This document shows, piece by piece, positions 1-9,044 of a stretch of 64,000 bases of DNA. Source of the stretch: Nitrincola salilacus (GTDB lineage Bacteria > Pseudomonadota > Gammaproteobacteria > Pseudomonadales > Balneatricaceae); the NCBI RefSeq assembly GCF_046271865.1, contig NZ_CP176580.1, positions 2,232,001 through 2,296,000 on the forward strand. The letters run 5' to 3'. Numbering within the stretch: position 1 is the stretch's first letter; every line of letters begins with the position of its first letter. The notes under the pieces are model-generated. The model was not told the origin of the DNA. It worked only from the letters and a program-made list of their open reading frames with translations, and did not search any database. A program made the position numbers and the translations under genes.

Positions 1-381
1 TACTTCAAACAGTACAACGATCATTATGGCCATATCCAGGGTGATGAATGCCTCAAGGAGGTAGCCCGTCTGCTCAGCTCCGGGGCAACACGTTCTCGCG
101 ATTTTCTGGCACGTTACGGCGGAGAAGAGTTTGTGCTGATTTTGCCCGAGACGGATAGAGATGCGGCCCGAAAAGTTGCCGAGCGCTGTCGGCAGTTGAT
201 TTTCAAAGCGCAAATAGAGCATGCACAATCGGATGTCAGTCATGTTTTGACGATCAGTCTGGGAGTGGGTAGCATTCAGCCTTCGCGCAGCGACGAGGCC
301 ACACCTTTTATCGAAAAAGTGGATAAGATGCTGTATCAGGCCAAGCAGGAAGGCCGTAACCGCATTATGGCAGGTGCGTGA
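1..381 (+). CDS. Diguanylate cyclase, C-terminal GGDEF portion (5' truncated by window)
   Basis: The open frame runs from the first base to a TGA at 379-381, so only the last 126 codons are present. It carries the GGDEF domain: the substrate-binding run YFKQYNDHYGH, the active-site loop RYGGEEF, and the closing run DKMLYQAKQEGRNR typical of the end of the domain. The family condenses two GTP to cyclic di-GMP in the cytoplasm. Sensor or membrane domains would lie upstream and cannot be seen. The nearest RxxD inhibitory site position is not evident in this part. It ends 33 bases before the next gene. Confidence 0.93.
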   Translation, partial: YFKQYNDHYGHIQGDECLKEVARLLSSGATRSRDFLARYGGEEFVLILPETDRDAARKVAERCRQLIFKAQIEHAQSDVSHVLTISLGVGSIQPSRSDEATPFIEKVDKMLYQAKQEGRNRIMAGA

Positions 382-414
382 TCACTTGCTGAATGTTTCA
401 GGTGATAATTGATA

Positions 415-1320
415 ATGACGAGTAAATCGGATCTGTTCGGGCTGCATTTTGCAGCCCTTTTGCTGGGCGGTACTGCACTTTTTTCCAAACTGATCCCGTT
501 ACCTGCGCTGGATATCACAGCGCTTCGCGGTGTGCTGGCAACCCTGTTGTTGGCGCTGCTGTTATTGACGACACGTCGCTCTTTCCGGCTGGAATCACGA
601 AGCCATTATCTCATGATGGGGGTGGGTGGTCTGCTGTTTGCTTTTCATTGGCTGACTTATTTCTATGCCATGCAGGTATCGAGTGTGGCGGTTGGTGTGA
701 TTGCTTTGTTCACCTTTCCCGTGATCACGGCATTGATGGAACCGCTGATGGATCTCAAACGACCCGATAAGCACAGTCTGGCCATGAGTCTGGTTGTATT
801 GGCGGGTGTTGGCTTGATCGGGCTTGAGGGCAGTATTGCCGGTAATGTAGTGCTGGGGCTGACGCTTGGGGTGTTATCCGCCATCCTTTACTCGGCACGT
901 AATATTTTGCAAAGACGCAAGCTGATGGGGGTTTCCGGCCCTGTTACCATGTTCTATCAATGTGTGATCACGGCACTGGTTTTTCTGCCGTTTCTGGGCC
1001 CGACCGTGGCTGAGCTGTCGCTCAATACCTGGTTGCTGATTCTGTTACTGAGCTCGGTTTTCACGGCAGTTCCACACAGTCTTATTGCGCATGGCTTGCG
1101 CAGTATCAATGCGACCAGTGCGTCGTTTATTCTGGCGCTGCAGGTGTTCTATGCCACACTGCTGGCTGCTCTGGTGCTGTCTGAGGTGCCGGGCCCTGCA
1201 ACCATCGCGGGTGGATTGCTGATTGTTCTGTCGTCCATCTATGTCACGCGCCAGGCCCGACGTGCATCCAGACAGGTGATAAGCTCTCCTGTCAGTCTGC
1301 CACGTACTGCTGAAAAGTAA
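415..1320 (+). CDS. EamA/DMT-family permease
   Basis: A 301-residue, strongly hydrophobic protein with about ten predicted membrane spans arranged as two EamA repeats, as expected for drug/metabolite transporters of about 300 residues. These inner-membrane proteins usually export small metabolites; the substrate cannot be deduced. An in-frame TTG lies at 409, but the ATG at 415 is preferred, with AGGTGA at 400-405 as ribosome site. It follows the diguanylate cyclase by 33 bases on the same strand and may be co-transcribed. A second, IS-disrupted EamA gene is found near 44-46 kb. Confidence 0.85.
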   Translation: MTSKSDLFGLHFAALLLGGTALFSKLIPLPALDITALRGVLATLLLALLLLTTRRSFRLESRSHYLMMGVGGLLFAFHWLTYFYAMQVSSVAVGVIALFTFPVITALMEPLMDLKRPDKHSLAMSLVVLAGVGLIGLEGSIAGNVVLGLTLGVLSAILYSARNILQRRKLMGVSGPVTMFYQCVITALVFLPFLGPTVAELSLNTWLLILLLSSVFTAVPHSLIAHGLRSINATSASFILALQVFYATLLAALVLSEVPGPATIAGGLLIVLSSIYVTRQARRASRQVISSPVSLPRTAEK

Positions 1321-1368
1321 TATCAATCTCCTTTTCAACTCCTGCTGGCTGCTGTGCCGGTGGGATTG

Positions 1369-1380
1369 TTTCAATTATTA
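1369..1380. promoter_or_regulatory. TTTCAATTATTA element upstream of frcB, shared with regulator/fructokinase promoter region
   Basis: The 12-mer TTTCAATTATTA occurs here, 155 bases before frcB, and again at 8920-8931 between the response-regulator gene and the fructokinase gene. It is followed here by ATTAACG (1377-1383), which has an inverted partner CGTTAAT near 1408-1414. A binding site for the neighbouring OmpR-type regulator is an inference. The element is AT-rich, so a chance match is possible. Confidence 0.35.
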
Positions 1381-1534
1381 ACGAACCTTTGTAACAACAA
1401 AATTTCCCGTTAATGCGGCTGGATTCTAATCAGACTCATCAGCTGGGCAACGTGTCAGATAACTGACCTCCCGGCTGCTTTGAGCGTCATCAGACGATTG
1501 ATCCATCGACAAAAATAATAACGGGAGTATTCTC

Positions 1535-2554
1535 ATGAAATTCAAAGCTGGCCTACTGGCCCTGGCTGTTTCCGCATCACTGATCTCTCCATTGACCATG
1601 GCCGATAAGGTAGTTGTCGGGCTGATCACCAAAACCAACACCAATCCCTTCTTTGTCAAAATGCGTGAGGGTGCTCAGCAGAAGGCAGATGAAATGGGGG
1701 TTGATCTGCGTACTTTTTCCGGCCGCTTTGATGGCGACAATGAATCTCAGGTTCAAGCGATTGAAAACCTGATTGCATCCGGTGCCAAGGGCATCCTGAT
1801 TGCTCCAAGTGATCCTGTGGCTGTGGTGCCAGCGATAGAGCGTGCACGTGAAGCTGGTTTGCTGGTGATTGCACTGGATACACCGCTGAGCCCTGCCAAT
1901 GCGGCGGATGCCACTTTCGCAACCGATAACTACAAGGCAGGTGTATTGATCGGGATGTGGGCCGCTGAGCAGTTAGGGGATAAAGCAGCTGATGCCAAAA
2001 TTGCGATGCTGAACCTGAACAGCAGCATGATCACGGTTGATGTTGCGCGTAATCAGGGATTCCTGGAGGGCTTTGGCATTGAGGTGTTCGATCCCAGCCG
2101 CATCGGCGATGAAACCGATTCACGTATCGTCGGCCAGGATGTGACTCAGGGCGCAGAAGAGGGTGGTCGTACTGCCATGGAAAATCTGCTGCAGCGTGAA
2201 CCTGGTATCAATGTGGTTTATACCATTAATGAACCTGCGGCTGCCGGTGCCTATGAGGCGCTTAAATCAGCAGGGCGTACCGAAGATGTATTGGTCGTGT
2301 CGGTCGATGGTGGTTGCCCGGGTGTTTCGAATGTCGGCGATGGTGTGATCGGTGCGACCTCCATGCAGTTTCCGCTGCGTATGGCGGCGATGGGCGTTGA
2401 GGCCGTTTATGAATTTGCCAAAACAGGCAATAAACCGAATGCCTCTGAAGGGCTGGATTTTGTGAATACCGGGGTGGAACTGATCACTGATCAGCCGCTG
2501 ACAGGTCTTGATTCAAAATCGGCTAAGGAAGGCATGGATCTGTGCTGGGGTTAA
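1535..2554 (+). CDS. frcB: Periplasmic sugar-binding protein of ABC importer, FrcB type
   Basis: This 339-residue protein begins with a Sec signal peptide (MKFKAGLLALAVSASLIS, cleavage expected after PLTMA). The mature part starts VVVGLITKTNTNPFFVKMREG, the opening of ribose/fructose-type periplasmic binding proteins (Peripla_BP_4). The family binds pentoses or hexoses and delivers them to a permease/ATPase pair. Permease and ATPase genes follow directly, and a fructokinase and a binding-protein-linked two-component system lie downstream. Fructose as substrate is inferred from resemblance to rhizobial FrcBCA and from the nearby kinase. A GGGAG ribosome site precedes the ATG. The hairpin at 2571-2591 separates it from the permease gene, as is common for highly expressed binding proteins. 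Confidence 0.85.
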   Translation: MKFKAGLLALAVSASLISPLTMADKVVVGLITKTNTNPFFVKMREGAQQKADEMGVDLRTFSGRFDGDNESQVQAIENLIASGAKGILIAPSDPVAVVPAIERAREAGLLVIALDTPLSPANAADATFATDNYKAGVLIGMWAAEQLGDKAADAKIAMLNLNSSMITVDVARNQGFLEGFGIEVFDPSRIGDETDSRIVGQDVTQGAEEGGRTAMENLLQREPGINVVYTINEPAAAGAYEALKSAGRTEDVLVVSVDGGCPGVSNVGDGVIGATSMQFPLRMAAMGVEAVYEFAKTGNKPNASEGLDFVNTGVELITDQPLTGLDSKSAKEGMDLCWG

Positions 2555-2570
2555 GCCCGCCATAGTCACG

Positions 2571-2591
2571 GGCGGAGCGCTTGTCTCCGCC
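2571..2591 (+). other. Intercistronic hairpin after frcB
   Basis: GGCGGAG, seven-base loop, CTCCGCC: a perfect 7-bp stem without a following T run. It lies between the binding-protein and permease genes. Such hairpins usually stabilise the upstream message or lower readthrough, raising binding protein over permease. That role is inferred. Confidence 0.6.
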
Positions 2592-2616
2592 TCACTGAGT
2601 TAATCCGGAGAATCTC

Positions 2617-3696
2617 ATGTCACAGCCTGATACTTTAAAAACATCACAGGCAGCGGATCATGAATTGGTTGCAGCTGCCGCTGGTGGCAATTTCGCTTCC
2701 TTTGAGGTGGAGAAAGTCGCACTCAAGGATAGGTTGCATCGCTTTTTTCACAGCCATCCCATGGCCGCGCCTACCATCGTTCTGCTGCTCGCCGTTCTTA
2801 CATTCAGCATGATTGTCGGGGATCGCTTCCTGCAACCTTTCAACATGTCGTTAATCCTGCAACAGGTGACTATCATCGGTATTCTGGGGATTGCCCAGAC
2901 GCTGATCATACTCACGGCGGGTATTGATCTGTCGGTCGGTGCCATCATGGTGCTGACATCAGTCGTGATGGGGCGTATGGCCGTTGAGGTAGGGCTGCCA
3001 CCCAGCGCAGCCCTGGCAATTGGTCTGTTGGTGGGGGCGCTGGCCGGGTTTATCAATGGTCAGTTGGTTACACGCTTTCGCCTGCCGCCTTTCATTGTCA
3101 CCCTGGGCACTTGGAATATCTTCTTTGCACTGAATCTCTGGTATTCCAAAAGTGAGACGATCCGTTCACAAGCGATCGAGCAGGCGGCACCTCTGCTGCA
3201 TTGGACAGGGAAAACCGTTGAGCTGTTTGGCGCCAAACTCAGCTATGGATCATTGCTGATGCTGGCGCTGTTTTTTATTGTCTGGTATGCGCTGAACTGG
3301 ACCGCCTGGGGTCGTCATGTTTATGCCACAGGGGACGATCCGGCAGCGGCGCGTCTGGCTGGTATTCGTACCGACAGAGTTTTACTCTCAGTCTATGTCG
3401 CTGCAGGATTTATCTGTGCCATTGGTGCCTGGGCATTGATCGGCCGAATCGGTTCGGTGAGCCCTCAGGCGGGTATGATGGCAAACCTTGACAGTATCAC
3501 AGCCGTAGTGATTGGAGGTTGCAGCCTATTTGGTGGGCGTGGCGCAATTTTCGGAACCTTGATCGGCGCGCTCATTGTGGGCGTGTTCCGTAATGGGCTG
3601 GCACTGGCCGGTGTTGATGTGCTCTGGCAGGAGTTCACTATCGGGGTGTTGATCATCGTTGCGGTTGGAATGGATCAATGGATACGGAAGGTGTGA
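2617..3696 (+). CDS. frcC: ABC importer permease, FrcC/RbsC type
   Basis: A 359-residue protein with an approximately 50-residue hydrophilic N-terminus followed by eight to ten membrane spans. It shows the BPD_transp_2 signature of ribose/xylose/fructose permeases, including the segments ILTAGIDLSVGAIM and AVVIGGCSLFGGRGAIFGT. It forms the inner-membrane channel of the importer with FrcB and FrcA. The ATG at 2617 is preceded by CCGGAG. The gene ends two bases before the ATPase start, so the two are translationally coupled. The length fits FrcC-type permeases, which have a longer N-terminus than RbsC. Confidence 0.87.
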   Translation: MSQPDTLKTSQAADHELVAAAAGGNFASFEVEKVALKDRLHRFFHSHPMAAPTIVLLLAVLTFSMIVGDRFLQPFNMSLILQQVTIIGILGIAQTLIILTAGIDLSVGAIMVLTSVVMGRMAVEVGLPPSAALAIGLLVGALAGFINGQLVTRFRLPPFIVTLGTWNIFFALNLWYSKSETIRSQAIEQAAPLLHWTGKTVELFGAKLSYGSLLMLALFFIVWYALNWTAWGRHVYATGDDPAAARLAGIRTDRVLLSVYVAAGFICAIGAWALIGRIGSVSPQAGMMANLDSITAVVIGGCSLFGGRGAIFGTLIGALIVGVFRNGLALAGVDVLWQEFTIGVLIIVAVGMDQWIRKV

Positions 3697-3698
3697 TC

Positions 3699-4493
3699 AT
3701 GAACAATCAGAAAATGGTGCTTGAAGCACGCAAGCTTGTTAAACGCTATGGTCATGTCACTGCGCTGGATGGTGCGGATCTGGAACTGCATCAGGGCGAG
3801 ATTCTGGCAGTTATCGGCGACAACGGCGCTGGTAAGTCTTCATTGATCAAGGCACTTTCCGGGGCCCTGGTGCCGGATGCCGGTGAAATACTGCTCGATG
3901 GTGTGCCGATCTCCTTTCGCAGCCCGATGGATGCTAGAAACGCCGGTATCGAAACGGTCTATCAGAATCTGGCAGTATCGCCCTCATTGAATATTGCCGA
4001 TAACCTTTATCTTGGTCGTGAAAAACGTCGACCCGGAATTCTGGGTAGTGTGTTCAGAATGCTGGATCGCAAGGCGATGCATGATGAAGCCAGGCAGAAA
4101 CTCAGCGAGCTGGGACTGTTGACGATCCAGAATATCAATCAGGCAGTGGAAACGCTCTCCGGTGGACAGCGACAGGGGGTGGCTGTGGCTCGTTCGGCAG
4201 CCTTTGCCCGACATGTTGTGATCATGGATGAGCCGACCGCCGCACTGGGGGTGAAGGAGTCACGTCGCGTATTGAACCTGATAAGAGATGTCCGTGATAA
4301 AGGACTGTCGGTGATCTTGATCAGTCATAACATGCCGCATGTGTTTGAGGTGGCTGATCGCATCCATATCCATCGGCTGGGCCAGCGCATCGCCGTGATC
4401 AAGCCGGATACGCATACCATGTCGGAGGCGGTGGCGATCATGACGGGTGCGATGGCGCCTGATGAGCACCAAGCGGGTGCATTTGCGGCTTGA
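3699..4493 (+). CDS. frcA: ABC importer ATP-binding protein, FrcA type
   Basis: A single nucleotide-binding domain of 264 residues, not the double domain of RbsA/XylG, as in FrcA. Visible motifs are Walker A GDNGAGKSSL, signature LSGGQRQGVAVAR and Walker B VVIMDEPTAALG, then the switch histidine in LISHNM. It powers uptake by the FrcBC complex. The frame is open from 3678, but the ATG at 3699 has GGAAGG seven bases upstream and is preferred. It ends 13 bases from the end of the convergent sensor-binding-protein gene. Confidence 0.88.
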   Translation: MNNQKMVLEARKLVKRYGHVTALDGADLELHQGEILAVIGDNGAGKSSLIKALSGALVPDAGEILLDGVPISFRSPMDARNAGIETVYQNLAVSPSLNIADNLYLGREKRRPGILGSVFRMLDRKAMHDEARQKLSELGLLTIQNINQAVETLSGGQRQGVAVARSAAFARHVVIMDEPTAALGVKESRRVLNLIRDVRDKGLSVILISHNMPHVFEVADRIHIHRLGQRIAVIKPDTHTMSEAVAIMTGAMAPDEHQAGAFAA

Positions 4494-4506
4494 TTGCGGC
4501 CGCTCT

Positions 4507-5484
4507 TTACCAGCCGTCGGTCTGGTTGGCATTTTCCGAAGTGATCAGTGTAGCGGGGAGCAGATGTTCAGTCTGATCAGGCTGCTCCCCCTGCAGTAAC
4601 TGATAGCCGATTTCGACCGCCAGTTCTGCCATTTGTGCCGGTGATTGCGTGGCGGTTGCACGCAGCAAGGCATCTGGATCTCGAATCCTCTCCACTGCTG
4701 CCGGCGCGCCGTCAACACTGACAATCATAAAATCTTTGCGATTTGCGAGCTGTCCTGCCATCTCGGCGCCGAGGGCGGCAGGGTCATTGATCGCAAACAC
4801 TCCTTTAATCTGCGGATGCTCCAGCAACAGATGAGTCATCGCTTCCACACCTCCTTCAAGGCTTCCACCGCTGTTACGATCACTGGATAGCAGCGTGATG
4901 TCAGAATACGCTTCCAGCGCCTCCCGACAACCTTGAACCCTCTCAATAATCGAGGAAACCGGTGGTCCGTTCAGTATCACCACTTCGCCGCTGCCTTGCA
5001 GCTGGCGGGCCAGATAGTCACAGGCAATATGCCCGGCTTGTAGATTGTCGGTCGTGACAGTTGCATCCGCACCTCTCGCCCTGACATCAACAGCCAGCAC
5101 TTTGATACCGGCTGCCTGCGCGCGCGCGATCACTGCATCGAAAGCATCATAGGCCGCCGCCGACAGCAGGATCATATCGACCTCCTGTTGAATGAACAGA
5201 TCCAGTTGCTGTGTCTGCCTCTGAACATCATAAGCGCTGGAGACGAGCAAAACCTGTGCCTGTCCTCCGGTCAGTTCGGCTGCCTTGCGCTCAGCCCCCT
5301 GAACAAGGCGTGAAAAATAGGGGTTGCCAAGGTCCGATACGGAGACGCCTATAGTGAGCTGTCGCTCTGGAGAGGTTGCTTGATCGGCCAACGCCTGAGC
5401 GCTCAGTGCCAGAGTAGAAGACAATAAAAGAGATAGCACCAAAGCCTTGGCACTGAACCGCTGTCGGGTGTAGGGGAGGATCAT
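4507..5484 (-). CDS. Periplasmic sugar-binding protein, probable sensory partner of the adjacent histidine kinase
   Basis: A 325-residue LacI/RbsB-type periplasmic protein with a clear signal peptide (cleavage near AQALA-DQ). The mature start LTIGVSVSDLGNPYFSRL is characteristic of ribose-type binding proteins. It is last in the operon response regulator - kinase - binding protein, and its ATG overlaps the kinase stop by 4 bp. Coupling to a kinase rather than a permease suggests a receptor role like TorT with TorS or LuxP with LuxQ. The ligand is probably the sugar carried by the neighbouring frc importer (inference). A role as a second transport binding protein cannot be excluded. Confidence 0.82.
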   Translation of the reverse strand: MILPYTRQRFSAKALVLSLLLSSTLALSAQALADQATSPERQLTIGVSVSDLGNPYFSRLVQGAERKAAELTGGQAQVLLVSSAYDVQRQTQQLDLFIQQEVDMILLSAAAYDAFDAVIARAQAAGIKVLAVDVRARGADATVTTDNLQAGHIACDYLARQLQGSGEVVILNGPPVSSIIERVQGCREALEAYSDITLLSSDRNSGGSLEGGVEAMTHLLLEHPQIKGVFAINDPAALGAEMAGQLANRKDFMIVSVDGAPAAVERIRDPDALLRATATQSPAQMAELAVEIGYQLLQGEQPDQTEHLLPATLITSENANQTDGW

Positions 5485-8120
5485 TCCGGTGACTCCTTGG
5501 GTGATGGCTGCAGCAGGATCGCAACTGCTTGTGACAGCGTTTCCCGTGTATAGGGTTTGGGCAGCAATGTGATATCGGCGCTGTGAATGTCTGGTTGCTG
5601 GTATTGGGGTAATCCGGAGGTGTACAGCAGTGGCAGCTCGGGCCAGCGAGCAAGAATTTGCTTGCCGAGTTGAAGTCCATCTATGCTGCTGCCAAGGTTG
5701 ATATCAGTGAACACAAGCGCGATGTCATCTGTTTCTGCGAGCAGAGCCAGCGCGTCTGCGGCTGAATGCACAGTCGATATCTGATAATTGAGCGTGGTCA
5801 GCATCGCGGTGGTTGCTTCGGCCACCTGCCGATCATCTTCCACCACCAGCAGATGTTGTCCACGCCCTTGCAGGGGGAGTGGTTGTGGCAGGGGTGCTGT
5901 CTCAGGTACTCGGGCCAACTGGCGAGGCAGGAGTATGTCGATCCGGGTGCCACGACCGACTTCGCTCCAGACCTGTATATCCCCATCCGACTGCTTGACG
6001 AAACCATAGACCATGCTCAATCCCAAACCACTGCCTTCACCGATCTCCTTGGTAGTGAAGAAAGGCTCGAATACACGACGTATCAATGGCTCCGGGATGC
6101 CGCAACCGGTATCGGCTACACTGATGCAGATCAGATCCTGCTGCTCACCATTCAGTGATTGTTGCGCTCGGAAACGGGTTGTAAATGTCAGAATGCCTTT
6201 GCCCTGCATGGCGGCACTACTGTTGATAGCAAGGTTGAGCAGGGCGTTCTCCAACTGACTCGGATCAACGGATACGAGCCAGTGGGTTGCTTGCAGATCC
6301 AGTCGGATCTCGATCTGATCACCGACACTGTACTCTATCAAGTCCAGCATCCCTTCGATCAGTCCATCGACCTCAACTTCTTCCGGTTGAAGGTGCTGCT
6401 TGCGTGAGAATGCGAGCAGGCGTTGCGTGAGCAGGCGTCCTCGCTCAGCGGCGGCCAGTGCACGGCCAGCAAATCTGCGCTCTCTGGCATCCGGGCTGAG
6501 TTGCTCTTCCAGTAGTTGCAGATTGCCGAAAATCGCAGTCAGCAGATTGTTGAAGTCGTGTGCGACACCGCCTGTCAATTGCCCCAATACCTCCATCTTT
6601 TGTGACTGGCGTAGCTGTGCTTCGATGGTTTTACGCTCGGTCAGGTCGCTGTAGAGGGTAACAAAGCCGCCGTCTGGCATGGGGTTGCTGCGAAACTCAA
6701 CGACCCTCCCACCGGGGAAGTGGCGCTCAAAGCGCTGTGCCCGTTGTTTACGTAGCTGGTTGACTTCGTCCCGGTCCAGCATCATGCCATCAAGCGCCCA
6801 GCCTTCCTGCGCTTCCTGTGACAGCAGTGTGTAGATGGTTTCTATCGGGAGCCCCGAGTGCAGCTTATCAACCGGTAGTTCAAGTATGTCGGCATATTGA
6901 GGGTTCCACGCTACCAGACGGTTCTGGCTATCGAAAACACTGAGCCCGTCGTTGATGTTGTCAAAGATGGTCTCCAGCAAGCGTGACTGCTCTTTCAGGT
7001 GTTGGCTCATCTGATCTATCGCCAAGGCGTTTTCCCGGAACACTTCAAAAGCTCTGGCCAGCTCACCGATCTCATCCAGGCGCTCTACCGCCGGTGTCTG
7101 GCGCTCACGATCGCCAGCGGCAAGACGACTCATCACGGAAGTCACTTCGCCCAGGCTTCGAGTCAACTCACGGACCACCCAGATGCCGCCAACCGCCGCG
7201 GCAAAGCAGAGCAGGGCGATCATCAGAATGCCGGTTTTTCCCGAGTTAACGACCACTCCCATGCGTTGACCCTGGTGGGTGATACGCTGTTGAACCTGAT
7301 CAACGAACTGTTTGACCTCGGTGCTGAGCTGCTCAGACACGGCTCGTGTCGATGTCAGTAGAAACGCGCGCCGTTGTTGCAGTTGTAGCTGTTGGCGGCG
7401 CTGTTCAAACAGGTTGAGATCAGAAGTCCCCAGAGATTGAAGCTCATGCTGGAAGGCAGCGATCTGTGGGTAGCGATGAATCAGGCTGTCGGATTCATTC
7501 AAAGCCAGGGTAAACTGCTGCTGCAACTGAGTTATCTGACGGCTATCCTCCAGATGCAGGGCAGTGCTGAGCTGATCAAGCAGTATCAGAAAAGAGGACA
7601 GCCAGACATGGGCGTCTGTATTCTGCTCGTGTTGGTACAACTTTCCGCGAAGTAGGCCTAGTCGGTACTCAAGCTGACGTATATCTTCACGCAGCAGCAG
7701 GTGCTCATGAGTCAGCCCGGTCAACTCGGTGATGGTGATTTCCAACTGACTCAGCAGGGCGGAAAGGCCCGGTGCAGCGTTGTCGAGTTCGGGTATATCA
7801 CGGGCGATCGTCAGTACATTGTCGATTCTTTCCTTCAGCGACAGGTTCAGTTCATTGAGCATCGATGGGCTGCTGGTGTTGGCAACGTAAGGGGCAACCG
7901 CTGCCAGGTTGGCGGTTCGCTCAGCCAGCGCCAGTGAGCGCAGAATATCCGGCAGCGCCTGCTGTTCAAACTCATTCAGCGCAGTATCCGTGTTGCTCAG
8001 GCCGGTCCAGCCAACCAGTGCCAGCATGATGGAGGAGCCAGCCAGAATGGTGAAGGCCAGCATCAGACGGGTGCGTGCCCGCATGCCGTGAAAGGGGTTG
8101 CGCCAGCGCAAGCGGCTCAT
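5481..8120 (-). CDS. Hybrid sensor histidine kinase (TM-helical periplasmic domain-TM-HAMP-PAS-HisKA-HATPase-REC)
   Basis: An 879-residue membrane kinase. Residues about 17-37 form the first span. About 40-295 is a long, mostly helical periplasmic sensor, and a second span lies near 297-317. HAMP follows, then a PAS domain (about 380-495). The dimerisation/phosphoacceptor motif GGVAHDFNNLLTAIFG places the phosphorylated histidine at 521. An ATP-binding domain ends with the G boxes DTGCGIP and GSGLGLSM. A C-terminal receiver has its acceptor Asp at 806. The helical sensor resembles TorS-type kinases that read a periplasmic binding protein, which here is encoded just downstream. The start is 4 bases after the response-regulator stop. 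It probably phosphorylates that regulator. Confidence 0.9.
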   Translation of the reverse strand: MSRLRWRNPFHGMRARTRLMLAFTILAGSSIMLALVGWTGLSNTDTALNEFEQQALPDILRSLALAERTANLAAVAPYVANTSSPSMLNELNLSLKERIDNVLTIARDIPELDNAAPGLSALLSQLEITITELTGLTHEHLLLREDIRQLEYRLGLLRGKLYQHEQNTDAHVWLSSFLILLDQLSTALHLEDSRQITQLQQQFTLALNESDSLIHRYPQIAAFQHELQSLGTSDLNLFEQRRQQLQLQQRRAFLLTSTRAVSEQLSTEVKQFVDQVQQRITHQGQRMGVVVNSGKTGILMIALLCFAAAVGGIWVVRELTRSLGEVTSVMSRLAAGDRERQTPAVERLDEIGELARAFEVFRENALAIDQMSQHLKEQSRLLETIFDNINDGLSVFDSQNRLVAWNPQYADILELPVDKLHSGLPIETIYTLLSQEAQEGWALDGMMLDRDEVNQLRKQRAQRFERHFPGGRVVEFRSNPMPDGGFVTLYSDLTERKTIEAQLRQSQKMEVLGQLTGGVAHDFNNLLTAIFGNLQLLEEQLSPDARERRFAGRALAAAERGRLLTQRLLAFSRKQHLQPEEVEVDGLIEGMLDLIEYSVGDQIEIRLDLQATHWLVSVDPSQLENALLNLAINSSAAMQGKGILTFTTRFRAQQSLNGEQQDLICISVADTGCGIPEPLIRRVFEPFFTTKEIGEGSGLGLSMVYGFVKQSDGDIQVWSEVGRGTRIDILLPRQLARVPETAPLPQPLPLQGRGQHLLVVEDDRQVAEATTAMLTTLNYQISTVHSAADALALLAETDDIALVFTDINLGSSIDGLQLGKQILARWPELPLLYTSGLPQYQQPDIHSADITLLPKPYTRETLSQAVAILLQPSPKESPE

Positions 8121-8124
8121 CGGG

Positions 8125-8862
8125 TCAGCACTGCATTACGGTGGCACTGAAGATATAGCCAATCCCACGTTCGGTGCGGATATATCTGGGTTGCCTGGGG
8201 TTGGGTTCAATCTTGCGTCGCAGTCTCAGTATCAGTACATCAATCGTGCGATCAAACACATCCGTATTGTAACCACGAGTGGCTTCAAGCAACTGATCAC
8301 GACTGAATGCACGGTTGGGGGATTTGACCAACGCCTCGAGTAATACGAATTCTCCATGGGTGAGTGTTTCCGATGAACCATCGGGACGTAGCAGCTCACG
8401 ACTGGTCAGATCCATCACCCAGCCATCAAAGCTCAGACGCTCATGGCTGTAGCGATCCTCCTTGCGCACCATAGGGGTGCTCAGCTCGGTGGTGCGTCTG
8501 AGCATGGCACGCACACGGGCCAGCAGCTCGCGGTTGTTGAAGGGCTTCATCAGAAAATCATCTGCCGCCAGCTCAAGCCCCAGAATACGATCGGTTTCAT
8601 CCCCCTTGCCGGTCAACATCATGATGGGGATGCTAGACTGGGTTCGTATCTCTCTGGCCAGTTGCATACCATCTTCGCCACGCAAACGTAGATCCAGTAT
8701 GACCAGCGAACAGGCGTGTTCCTGCAGGGCAAGGCGCATCCCTTCACCATTGGCCACCGTGATCACCTCATAGCCGCCTGATTCAAGCAGGTCCTGCAGC
8801 AGTTCACGCATGGGGGCTTCGTCATCCACGACAAGCAGTCGCTGTCGTATGTTTTCGCTCAT
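8125..8862 (-). CDS. OmpR-family response regulator
   Basis: A 245-residue protein with an N-terminal receiver (acidic pair DD at 13-14, phosphorylated Asp57 in VILDLRLRGEDG, conserved Lys in FLMKPF) and a C-terminal winged helix ending in RTERGIGYIFS. It is first in the three-gene sensory operon and diverges from the fructokinase gene. The likely targets are the frc importer and the fructokinase, because the same 12-base element occurs before frcB and in its own upstream region. That target assignment is inference. Confidence 0.9.
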   Translation of the reverse strand: MSENIRQRLLVVDDEAPMRELLQDLLESGGYEVITVANGEGMRLALQEHACSLVILDLRLRGEDGMQLAREIRTQSSIPIMMLTGKGDETDRILGLELAADDFLMKPFNNRELLARVRAMLRRTTELSTPMVRKEDRYSHERLSFDGWVMDLTSRELLRPDGSSETLTHGEFVLLEALVKSPNRAFSRDQLLEATRGYNTDVFDRTIDVLILRLRRKIEPNPRQPRYIRTERGIGYIFSATVMQC

Positions 8863-8919
8863 GCTGTTGTTACCTCTTATTATTACCTACCTGAATAACA
8901 CATCTGAGCAGGGAAATTA

Positions 8920-8931
8920 TTTCAATTATTA
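8920..8931. promoter_or_regulatory. Second TTTCAATTATTA element, between response-regulator and fructokinase genes
   Basis: Exact copy of the 12-mer at 1369-1380. It lies 58 bases before the response-regulator start and 114 before the fructokinase start, so it could serve either divergent promoter. The surrounding 180 bases are AT-rich and hold no gene. Regulator binding is inferred, not shown. Confidence 0.35.
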
Positions 8932-9044
8932 CAAAAGAGGGAGAATCAATACATGCGTTATTAAAACAACTGTGTTTGAATGCGGTTTTGCTTGTGTTCT
9001 GATAATACGTCTTCTTATAACAAAAACTCAGTATGGAGCTGTAG